From NCBI GenBank assembly GCA_004563275.1, contig SFSZ01000016.1, positions 1 through 18,561 of the forward strand: a DNA stretch of 18,561 nt, in the 5' to 3' direction. Each line of letters opens with the position of its first letter. Position 1 is the first letter of the stretch. The position numbers and the translations under genes were made by a program. Below the pieces are notes generated by a model, which ran no database searches, was not told where the DNA came from, and was given only the letters and a program-made list of their open reading frames with translations. This DNA comes from a bacterium (GTDB lineage Bacteria; Bacillota_I; Bacilli_A; RF39; UBA660). Shown piece by piece: positions 6,164 through 13,241 of the stretch.

Positions 6164-7630
6164 ATGACAATAGACAATTATTATAATTATATAACTCTTA
6201 TGACGTTTGAACAATTATATAAATTTGAAGGAAAAACTTCGATAAGTGTTGATACTTTAAATAAATTAAGAAATGCTTTACTTGAAGAAGTTATTGTTAA
6301 TTATAAAAACGATGACTATAGGTATCCACAAGAAATTGATAGGTGGCAAGGAGAAGTTTCATTCAGCCCTATAAATGAGCAAGATGCTCTTAAGGAATTT
6401 TTGGAAGAATATGAAGATTATTTCTTTTTAGAAAATGGGAAAGTTATTATTAAAAAGGGCATTACATTTGAAGATATTTCAGAGTTAGTACAACAAATTA
6501 GGATTAATGATAATATGTCAAATAGGTTTAATATTATTGTTGATACTCCAAAACTTATGAGGATTTTGGGAATTACTACTATTGAAAAAACTTTAACTGA
6601 ATATCTGCAAATTGAAAAACAACTTGAAAGTTTATATTGTAAGTTGTATACTGCTGAAGATTCAGCTAGTTTAAGGAATAGAATTAAAGCTTTATTATTT
6701 ATTCGCTTGAGTGTTTTAACTCGTATAACTCAAATGCCTTCTTATAGAATTGATGCATTTAGATTAGTTTCAATGAATTATAATGCTGAAAATGATACTA
6801 TGCTATATGATAAGTATCCAATAAATTTAGAATTATGGAATAAAGAATTTGCAGATCCAGATGAATTAGGTGATATCGATGATAGGACTTATGATATAAC
6901 TCAATATGCTATATTTGGAAAAATGAATAATTTTTTATATATGGATAAATTTCATGAGGATATAGATAGTTATTATATGAGAAATTGTGATTTTAGTAGT
7001 GAAATACAAATAGATCCTTTAAAAGATTATACAGATATGATAGAAAAAGACACGTTGGCTCAAGAGAGATTCGAAGCAGAATACGAAGCACATCCTGAAA
7101 ATTTTTATACTTTGCATGACCCTTCTGATGAATTTTGGGTATTATACATAAATTATTTAAATAATTTAAATCGTTTCATGAGTATTTATGGTGAAAGTGA
7201 AGAATTACTTCTTGCAAAAAGAAGACTAATTTATGCTTTGGATAAACCAGAACTAATGATATTTGACCAAAACAATTTTGATAGAGAGTTAGAAAGAACA
7301 AAAACAGTAGAACTTGATGAGGATTCTTTTGATTTCTTTGCAGATGAGATATATTTTATGGCTCAAGAAGCATTTATGCTGCCAAGTGACGAATACACAA
7401 TACGAAAATTAATATTAGTAGGAACATACTATGCTTTAACAAAAGATAAGCAATTAAGAGAAATTATTGAAGAATTCAGTAATGACTCAAGATATGAATT
7501 CTTCGCTGAAATAATGCTTAACAATTGTGCTAATAAAAATCCTTATAGTTTATCAGGAGATGCAAAAAAACTTATATTGAAACAAACTGATAAAAACACA
7601 CCAGCAAATGGTAAAAATTCGTTAAAGTAG
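6164..7630 (+). CDS. Protein of unknown function (488 residues)
   Basis: Not recognised. It appears mostly alpha-helical, acidic and soluble, with no signal peptide, transmembrane segment or cysteine cluster, and no nucleotide-binding or nuclease motif that I can see. The N-terminal third (NYYNYITLMTFEQLYKFEG) is Tyr/Asn-rich; the middle holds amphipathic helices (EYLQIEKQLESLYCKLY, NRIKALLFIRLSVL). The C-terminus ends in a Lys/Asn-rich tail. GAAGGAGTGG lies before the start; ATG 6164 is used, but TTG 6158, 5 bases after GGAG, is also possible. It has its own -10 and a terminator overlapping its stop codon, so it is a single-gene unit. It lies between mobile-element remnants and may be cargo, which is inference. 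Confidence 0.8.
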   Translation: MTIDNYYNYITLMTFEQLYKFEGKTSISVDTLNKLRNALLEEVIVNYKNDDYRYPQEIDRWQGEVSFSPINEQDALKEFLEEYEDYFFLENGKVIIKKGITFEDISELVQQIRINDNMSNRFNIIVDTPKLMRILGITTIEKTLTEYLQIEKQLESLYCKLYTAEDSASLRNRIKALLFIRLSVLTRITQMPSYRIDAFRLVSMNYNAENDTMLYDKYPINLELWNKEFADPDELGDIDDRTYDITQYAIFGKMNNFLYMDKFHEDIDSYYMRNCDFSSEIQIDPLKDYTDMIEKDTLAQERFEAEYEAHPENFYTLHDPSDEFWVLYINYLNNLNRFMSIYGESEELLLAKRRLIYALDKPELMIFDQNNFDRELERTKTVELDEDSFDFFADEIYFMAQEAFMLPSDEYTIRKLILVGTYYALTKDKQLREIIEEFSNDSRYEFFAEIMLNNCANKNPYSLSGDAKKLILKQTDKNTPANGKNSLK

Positions 7631-7653
7631 CGTGAAACATATTGCTACTTTTT
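7624..7653 (+). terminator. Terminator overlapping the stop codon of the 488-residue gene
   Basis: AAAGTAGC (7624-7631) pairs perfectly with GCTACTTT (7644-7651), loop of 12, then T. The left arm includes the last codons and stop of the gene at 6164-7630. Confidence 0.8.
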
Positions 7654-7715
7654 CTATTATTTGGTAGAATCTATTTTGTGTGTGATATTTATATCATTCG
7701 TACTTGTGAAAAGCT

Positions 7716-7740
7716 GTAGATATCTACGACACCCGCACCA
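7716..7740. other. tRNA-3'-end-like sequence, possible attachment-site relic
   Basis: The perfect palindrome GTAGATATCTAC (7716-7727) is followed by GA and CACCCGCACCA (7730-7740). The last 11 bases look like the 3' acceptor strand, discriminator and CCA of a tRNA starting GCGGGTG. No tRNA body lies upstream, and no TTC T-loop is present. Such orphan ends often mark an att site of an integrative element. The surrounding debris makes this plausible but unproven. Confidence 0.35.
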
Positions 7741-7773
7741 ATTTTTATAATAAACTTAATCCTTTCTGGATAT

Positions 7774-7812
7774 AGCATCTGAAATCACGTAGTTGTGAAA
7801 TCAGATGCTTTT
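7774..7812 (+). terminator. Strong long hairpin with weak T-run
   Basis: AGCATCTGA (7774-7782) pairs perfectly with TCAGATGCT (7801-7809). Inside it, TCAC pairs with GTGA across a symmetrical AA/AA internal loop, leaving the loop GTAGTT. T-rich sequence follows. It lies 170 bases past the previous gene, so it may have terminated a transcript of an element now lost. Neighbouring bases 7654-7715 and 7815-7869 hold no gene that I can support. Confidence 0.55.
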
Positions 7813-7869
7813 GCTATTTTAAGAGTAAAATAGAAATTAACTAAAAAAATATTCCCTTAAATAAAATTG

Positions 7870-7878
7870 TGTTATAAT
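7870..7878 (+). promoter_or_regulatory. Extended -10 promoter of tRNA-Gln
   Basis: TGTTATAAT, 16 bases before the tRNA 5' end, with the same TTGTGTTATAAT context as the miaB promoter and no clear -35. Confidence 0.65.
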
Positions 7879-7894
7879 TAATACATACACAAAT

Positions 7895-7970
7895 TGCCCA
7901 ATAGCCAAGCGGTAAGGCATCAGGCTCTGACCCTGACATTTCATAGGTTCGAATCCTATTTGGGCAGCCA
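7895..7970 (+). tRNA. tRNA-Gln(CTG)
   Basis: A 76-nt tRNA. The acceptor TGCCCAA (7895-7901) pairs fully with TTGGGCA (7960-7966), followed by G and CCA. The U1-A72 pair and AGCCAAGCGGTAAGGCA D arm are typical of bacterial tRNA-Gln. The anticodon arm is TCAGG-CTCTGAC-CCTGA with anticodon CTG, reading CAG. The T loop is TTCGAAT. Confidence 0.95.
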
Positions 7971-7980
7971 TTAAAAAATT

Positions 7981-8004
7981 AAAGTTCCAGATGGAACTTT
8001 TTTT
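7981..8004 (+). terminator. Rho-independent terminator after tRNA-Gln
   Basis: AAAGTTCC (7981-7988) pairs with GGAACTTT (7993-8000), loop AGAT, followed by a run of seven T ending at 8004. Confidence 0.9.
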
Positions 8005-8024
8005 ATGTCAACAAAAAGTTAACT

Positions 8025-8099
8025 AAAAAATAACTAAAATTATCACAATCTCACTATTTATAAGTGAATGTTTTTTTAAACAAAAAATAACTAAAATTA
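8025..8099 (+). repeat. Direct repeats upstream of the anaerobic RNR operon
   Basis: An 18-base sequence (AAAAAATAACTAAAATTA) occurs twice, at 8025-8042 and 8082-8099. The shorter word AACTAAAA recurs at 8021 and AAACTAAAA at 8102, in the 200-base gap before the nrd promoter. It could be a regulator site or a chance product of A/T-rich sequence. It does not resemble an NrdR box. Nothing else is seen in 8005-8144 apart from an 11-base inverted repeat of poly-T/poly-A type (8067-8077 with 8136-8146). Confidence 0.4.
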
Positions 8100-8144
8100 A
8101 AAAACTAAAAAATTATAAAAATTAAAAAATGTTATAAAAAAACA

Positions 8145-8173
8145 TTGATTAATAATCTATTAAATGATATGAT
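8145..8173 (+). promoter_or_regulatory. Promoter of the anaerobic RNR operon
   Basis: TTGATT (8145-8150), 17 bases, TATGAT (8168-8173): the best consensus-type promoter in the window. Transcription would start near 8180 and leave a short leader with AGAGAGG before ATG 8206. Confidence 0.75.
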
Positions 8174-8205
8174 TGTCTTAGCGTAAGAAAAGTAGAGAGG
8201 TTAAT

Positions 8206-10158
8206 ATGTGGAATGAAGTACTTGAAGATTTAATTGTTGTTAAACGAAGTGGTCAAAGGGTAGATTTCAATGCCTCTAAGATTGCTATCGCTATTAAAAA
8301 ATCGTATGAAAGTGTATATGAAAACGTTAACGAAAAAGATGTTTATAAAGTATTTGAAAAAGTACTAACTTATATAAATGATAATTATAAAGAACGTAAA
8401 ACTATAAGTGTCGAAGACATTCAAGATATTATTGAAAACATTCTTCAAAAAGAAAATGAAGAAGTTTATAATTCATTTAAAGAATACCGTCAAAAAAGAG
8501 CCGCATCTAGAAAAGTATTCACTGAAAAACAACAACATAAATTTGTTAAAGCCATTGAAAAAGTTCAAGAAGAAAACAATCTTCAAAAATATATAACACC
8601 ATATAATGTTTTAAATAAATTTGGTCGTATTATTTCTGGTGAGTATACCAAGTCATATGTTTTAGATAATAAATACGTCAGAGCTTATGAAGAAGGTTTA
8701 ATTTATATTCATGATTTAGATCATTTTATTTTAGGTTCTATTCCTCATTTAAATATGAAATTATCCATCAAAGAAGATGACTACTACTTAGATAATTTCT
8801 TAAATGAATTAATTAATGTTCAAAATGAAGTTAACTATGAAATAGGTATTAATGATTTAGATAACATTCTAGAGCCTTTCTTCATTAAAAAACATAATTA
8901 TATTTTAAGAAATAATTTATATAAATATTTTAACTTATATGGTTATCTAGACTTACTTAGTTTTAAAAAATACGAAGACACTATTAATAAAATAACTGAC
9001 ATTTCTAAAACTCAAGATATCTTAAAAGATTTCATGATAAATATTCCTTTAAGAAATATTATCAATGCGGCTATTAATGATACAAAAATTGAACTAAATA
9101 ATAATATTAAAAGAATTGTTGAAAGAATCTTTAATACTTTAACTAATAATAAAAAAAGAAATACTATTTTTAATATTAGCTTAGGTAAATATAATAGTTA
9201 TTTAAACATCATTATAAGAGAAGAAATCATCAATTATCTAAGTGATAATAACTATTTAGAAAACGTTCATATAATCTTTAAAATAACCAATAATAATGAA
9301 TTAGAATATTTAAATAGAATTGTAAGTTTAATAATCAATCATAAAAATATATCTTTAGAATTCTTAAACGAAACAAATACTTCAAATGATGAAACTGCTG
9401 AATACTTTAGTAACGGAATCAGAGTTTTTGAAAGTAATGATGAACATAATAAATTTGCCACTGGAAAAATGATTGTGGGTTGTACATCAATTAATCTAGC
9501 AAGATTAGGTTTAAAATATAGCAATAAAGATTTAAAAGATTTTTATCAAGAATTAGATGAAATATTAGACCTAGCTAAAAATGAATTAATCTTAACCTTT
9601 GAAACAATAGGTAACAAGACCAAAGAAAACTATCAATCATTATTTACTGGAAATGTTTACAGTGATGAAAAATTAGAACCAAATCAAAAAATCCGAAAAG
9701 TTATTAAAAGTGGAAATTTAAATATTGGTATTATTGGTTTAAAAGAATGTATTGAATCTTTAGAACCGACTGAAGATAAACAATATGACCTAATAATTAA
9801 AATTTTAAAATATTTAAATGATAAAATGAAACTTTATAGTGAAGAAACAAAATTAAACTTTGCAATATATGAACCAAGCAATATAAGTTGCCGTAAAGAA
9901 TTAATTGCTATCGATAAATCAATATATGGTTTCAATAAAAAAATATCAAATCTTCAAAGCTATACCTTAATTGAAAATTTAAAATCAATAAAAGATGATT
10001 ATCATAAATTATCAAATATACAAAAAGAATTTAAAGGTGGTCAATTAATAACAGTATCTTTGCCAAGTAATGCATCAAATAAAAAAGTTTTAGATTTAAT
10101 TAAAACTTTACAAGCAGCAGATATTAGTTATGCCAAAATCGAGGTGGGAAAGAAATGA
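8206..10158 (+). CDS. Degenerate NrdD paralogue (class III RNR pseudoenzyme)
   Basis: A 650-residue relative of the NrdD encoded two genes downstream. Residues 8-100 are an ATP-cone (VVKRSGQRVDFNASKIAIAIKKS). Alignable landmarks are YIHDLDHF (167-174, NrdD has HIHDLSML), CTSINLARLG (426-435, NrdD TINMPRI), NIGIIGLKEC (506-515, NrdD STIGLVGMNEAC) and FKGGQLITVSLP (609-620, NrdD YTSGTVFHAFLG). Both conserved active-site cysteine positions seem lost: GYC becomes an I/P-rich segment and MCCRL becomes IRVFESN. The protein ends where NrdD enters its zinc ribbon and glycyl radical loop, so it cannot carry the radical. AGAGAGG supports the start; its TGA overlaps the nrdG ATG. A regulatory or scaffold role is inference. 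Confidence 0.75.
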   Translation: MWNEVLEDLIVVKRSGQRVDFNASKIAIAIKKSYESVYENVNEKDVYKVFEKVLTYINDNYKERKTISVEDIQDIIENILQKENEEVYNSFKEYRQKRAASRKVFTEKQQHKFVKAIEKVQEENNLQKYITPYNVLNKFGRIISGEYTKSYVLDNKYVRAYEEGLIYIHDLDHFILGSIPHLNMKLSIKEDDYYLDNFLNELINVQNEVNYEIGINDLDNILEPFFIKKHNYILRNNLYKYFNLYGYLDLLSFKKYEDTINKITDISKTQDILKDFMINIPLRNIINAAINDTKIELNNNIKRIVERIFNTLTNNKKRNTIFNISLGKYNSYLNIIIREEIINYLSDNNYLENVHIIFKITNNNELEYLNRIVSLIINHKNISLEFLNETNTSNDETAEYFSNGIRVFESNDEHNKFATGKMIVGCTSINLARLGLKYSNKDLKDFYQELDEILDLAKNELILTFETIGNKTKENYQSLFTGNVYSDEKLEPNQKIRKVIKSGNLNIGIIGLKECIESLEPTEDKQYDLIIKILKYLNDKMKLYSEETKLNFAIYEPSNISCRKELIAIDKSIYGFNKKISNLQSYTLIENLKSIKDDYHKLSNIQKEFKGGQLITVSLPSNASNKKVLDLIKTLQAADISYAKIEVGKK

Positions 10159-10841
10159 TAATAAGTGGTTTTCAAAAATTAACATTATTAGATTATCCTA
10201 ATAAATTAGCCAGTATTGTTTTTACTCAAGGTTGTAATTTCAAATGTGCATATTGTCAAAATTCAGACTTACTTAGTATTAAAACTGAAGGTCTAATTGA
10301 TGAAAAAGAAATCTTTGATTATTTAAAAAAAAGAAAAAAAGTCTTAGATGGTGTAGTAATAACGGGTGGGGAACCAACAATTCAACCAAACTTAACTTTA
10401 TTTATTCAAAGAGTAAAAGATCTAGGATTAAAAGTAAAATTAGATACCAACGGCAGTAATCCAGAAATAATTAAAAAATTATTAAAAGAAGATTTAGTTG
10501 ATTATATCGCCATGGATATTAAAACTGACTTTGATAAATATGGAGATATTATTAAAATAAATTGGAATATGGATAATATTAAAAAAAGTATTAAATTAAT
10601 TAAAGAAAGTACTATTGAACACGAATTTCGAACAACAATAAATAAAAATGATCATACAATCGAAGATTTAAGAAGAATTTGTGAATACTTAGGTCCAGAT
10701 GAAAATTACTATATTCAAAATTTTGAACAAAGTGATTATGTTTTAGATAAAAGTTTAAAGTCGTTTAGTAAAGATGAACTCATCAAAATTGAAAAAAAAT
10801 TAAAAAAGGAATTTCCTAACGTTAAAGTTAGAGGATTATAA
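10155..10841 (+). CDS. nrdG: Anaerobic ribonucleotide reductase activating protein
   Basis: Radical SAM enzyme that uses S-adenosylmethionine and a [4Fe-4S] cluster to put the glycyl radical on NrdD under anoxia. It has 228 residues, the longer NrdG form. The cluster ligands are C27, C31 and C34 in GCNFKCAYC. The SAM-binding GGEPT motif is at 71-75, and the start MIISGFQKLTLLDYP is typical. Its ATG overlaps the previous stop (ATGA), with GAGGTG 8 bases upstream inside that gene, so the two are translationally coupled. The gap to nrdD is 26 bases. YfjW/PflA-type activases look similar, but the nrdD neighbour settles the assignment. Confidence 0.92.
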   Translation: MIISGFQKLTLLDYPNKLASIVFTQGCNFKCAYCQNSDLLSIKTEGLIDEKEIFDYLKKRKKVLDGVVITGGEPTIQPNLTLFIQRVKDLGLKVKLDTNGSNPEIIKKLLKEDLVDYIAMDIKTDFDKYGDIIKINWNMDNIKKSIKLIKESTIEHEFRTTINKNDHTIEDLRRICEYLGPDENYYIQNFEQSDYVLDKSLKSFSKDELIKIEKKLKKEFPNVKVRGL

Positions 10842-10867
10842 ATTTATACAAGTGGGAGGAATGTTTT

Positions 10868-13240
10868 ATGTATAAAGTTAGAAAAAGAGATGGAAAAATA
10901 GTTCCATTCGACATCAAAAAAATTTCAGGGGCAATTATTAAAGCTTTCGTAGCTGAAAATTCAAACTATGATGAAGGAGTAATTGATTTCTTAGCATTAA
11001 AAGTAACTGCTGATTTTGCGGGAAAAGTAAAAAATAATATCATCGGTGTAGAAGATATTCAAGATAGTGTTGAAGCTATTCTTTCACAAGCTGGATATAC
11101 AGATATTGCTAAAGCTTATATTTTATATCGTAAATTACATGAAAAACAAAGAGCTATGCAATCAACTGTTTTAGATTATAAACAAGTCGTAAATAGCTAT
11201 ATCAATGTCACTGACTGGAGAGTAAAAGAAAACTCAACTGTAACATATTCAGTAGGTGGCTTAATTTTAAGTAACTCAGGAGCAATCACTGCTAATTACT
11301 GGTTATCTGAAGTTTATGATGAAGAAATTGCCAAAGCTCATAAATCTTGTGATATGCATATTCATGATTTATCAATGCTAACTGGTTATTGTGCTGGTTG
11401 GAGTTTAAAACAATTAATTAAAGAAGGATTAGGTGGAGTACCTGGAAAGATTACAAGTAGCCCTGCTAAACACTTATCAACATTATGCAATCAAATGGTT
11501 AACTTCTTAGGAATTATGCAAAATGAATGGGCTGGAGCACAAGCATTCTCATCATTCGATACATATCTAGCACCATTTGTAAAAAAAGATAAATTATCAT
11601 ATAAACAAGTAAAACAATGCATTCAATCATTCGTTTATGGCGTAAATACACCATCAAGATGGGGAACCCAAGCACCATTTACTAATGTAACATTAGACTG
11701 GACAGTTCCAAATGATTTAGCTGAATTAAATGCTATAATTGGTGGTGAAGAACAAGACTTTAAATATAAAGATTGCCAAGCTGAAATGGATTTGATTAAT
11801 AAAGCCTTCATTGAAATTATGATTGAAGGAGATGCTAATGGTAGGGGATTCCAATATCCAATTCCAACATATTCAATTACTAAAGATTTTGATTGGTCAG
11901 AAACAGAAAATAATAAATTATTATTTGAAATGACTGCTAAATACGGAACACCATATTTTTCAAATTACGTAAATAGTGATATGGAACCATCAGATGTTAG
12001 AAGTATGTGCTGCCGTTTACGTTTAGACTTAAGAGAATTAAGAAAAAAATCAGGTGGATACTTTGGTTCTGGAGAATCAACTGGATCAGTAGGTGTAGTA
12101 ACAATTAATATGCCAAGAATCGCATACCTAGCTGAAAATGAAAAAGATTTCTATGAGAAACTAGAAAACCTAATGAACATAGCTGCTAGAAGTTTAAAAA
12201 TTAAAAGAAACGTTATTACTAAATTATTAGATGAAGGATTATATCCTTATACTAAGAGATATCTAGGAACATTTAATAACCACTTCTCAACAATCGGTTT
12301 AGTAGGTATGAATGAAGCTTGCTTAAATGCCAAATGGATTAAAGAAGATTTAACTCATGAAAAAGCTCAAAAATTTACTAAAGAAGTATTAAATTACATG
12401 AGAGAAAAGTTATCTGATTATCAAGAAGAATATGGAGATCTATATAACTTAGAAGCTACTCCAGCTGAAAGTACTTCATATCGTTTAGCTAAAAAAGATA
12501 AAGAATTATATCCAGATATTATTACTGCATCAGATGATGAAACTCCATACTATACAAATAGTTCTCACTTACCAGTAGGTTACACTGATGATATCTTTGA
12601 AGCTTTAGATATTCAAGATGAATTACAAACTCTATATACATCAGGAACTGTATTCCATGCCTTCTTAGGTGAAAGATTAGAAAACTGGCAAGCAGCTGCA
12701 AATCTAGTTAAAAAGATTGCTGATAATTATCGTTTACCATACTATACCTTAAGTCCTACATATTCAGTATGTAAAAAACATGGTTATATCGCTGGTGAAG
12801 TATGGAAATGTCCTACATGTGGTGAAGAAACAGAAGTATATTCAAGAATAACTGGTTATTATCGTCCTGTTAAAAACTGGAATGATGGTAAGAGTAAAGA
12901 ATATCAAATGCGTAAAGAATACGATTTAGGAAAATCACATTTAAAACATGAAGCAAAGTGTGAATGTGCTGATGATACTTGCAATTGTGAAAACACTAGT
13001 GAATTAAAAGATGGTATATATCTATTTGGAACTAAAACATGTCCAAATTGTTCAATGGCTAAAAAATTATTAGAAAAAAATAATATCGATTATAAATTAA
13101 TTGACGCTGAAGAAGAAGCAGATTTAACTAAAGAATTAGAAGTTAAACAAGCTCCAACTTTAGTAGTAATAAAAAAAGATAAAGCTCAAACAATAGCTAA
13201 TTTATCTAATATCAAAAAATACATCGAAGAAATAAAATAA
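10868..13240 (+). CDS. nrdD: Class III (anaerobic) ribonucleoside-triphosphate reductase with fused redoxin domain
   Basis: Reduces ribonucleoside triphosphates to deoxy forms without oxygen, using a glycyl radical. Residues 1-95 form the ATP-cone (VRKRDGKIVPFDIKKISGAI). The conserved active-site cysteines are C175 (TGYCAGW) and the C381-C382 pair (SMCCRLRL). The zinc ribbon uses C635, H638, C648 and C651. The glycyl radical residue is G663 in SRITGYYRPV. At 790 residues it exceeds ordinary NrdD (about 700) because of a cysteine-rich linker (C698, C700, C705, C707 in CECADDTCNC) and a C-terminal glutaredoxin/NrdH-like domain (716-790) with CPNC at 725-728 and the cis-Pro QAPT. This suggests a redoxin-reduced enzyme rather than the formate-dependent type. 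GGGAGGA precedes the start. Confidence 0.96.
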   Translation: MYKVRKRDGKIVPFDIKKISGAIIKAFVAENSNYDEGVIDFLALKVTADFAGKVKNNIIGVEDIQDSVEAILSQAGYTDIAKAYILYRKLHEKQRAMQSTVLDYKQVVNSYINVTDWRVKENSTVTYSVGGLILSNSGAITANYWLSEVYDEEIAKAHKSCDMHIHDLSMLTGYCAGWSLKQLIKEGLGGVPGKITSSPAKHLSTLCNQMVNFLGIMQNEWAGAQAFSSFDTYLAPFVKKDKLSYKQVKQCIQSFVYGVNTPSRWGTQAPFTNVTLDWTVPNDLAELNAIIGGEEQDFKYKDCQAEMDLINKAFIEIMIEGDANGRGFQYPIPTYSITKDFDWSETENNKLLFEMTAKYGTPYFSNYVNSDMEPSDVRSMCCRLRLDLRELRKKSGGYFGSGESTGSVGVVTINMPRIAYLAENEKDFYEKLENLMNIAARSLKIKRNVITKLLDEGLYPYTKRYLGTFNNHFSTIGLVGMNEACLNAKWIKEDLTHEKAQKFTKEVLNYMREKLSDYQEEYGDLYNLEATPAESTSYRLAKKDKELYPDIITASDDETPYYTNSSHLPVGYTDDIFEALDIQDELQTLYTSGTVFHAFLGERLENWQAAANLVKKIADNYRLPYYTLSPTYSVCKKHGYIAGEVWKCPTCGEETEVYSRITGYYRPVKNWNDGKSKEYQMRKEYDLGKSHLKHEAKCECADDTCNCENTSELKDGIYLFGTKTCPNCSMAKKLLEKNNIDYKLIDAEEEADLTKELEVKQAPTLVVIKKDKAQTIANLSNIKKYIEEIK

Positions 13241-13241
13241 C

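Noticed and set aside
8408..8596. Plus-strand ORF of 62 codons inside the NrdD-like gene
   Set aside because: It is Lys/Asn-rich, lies in another frame of a continuous 650-codon gene, and has no ribosome site.
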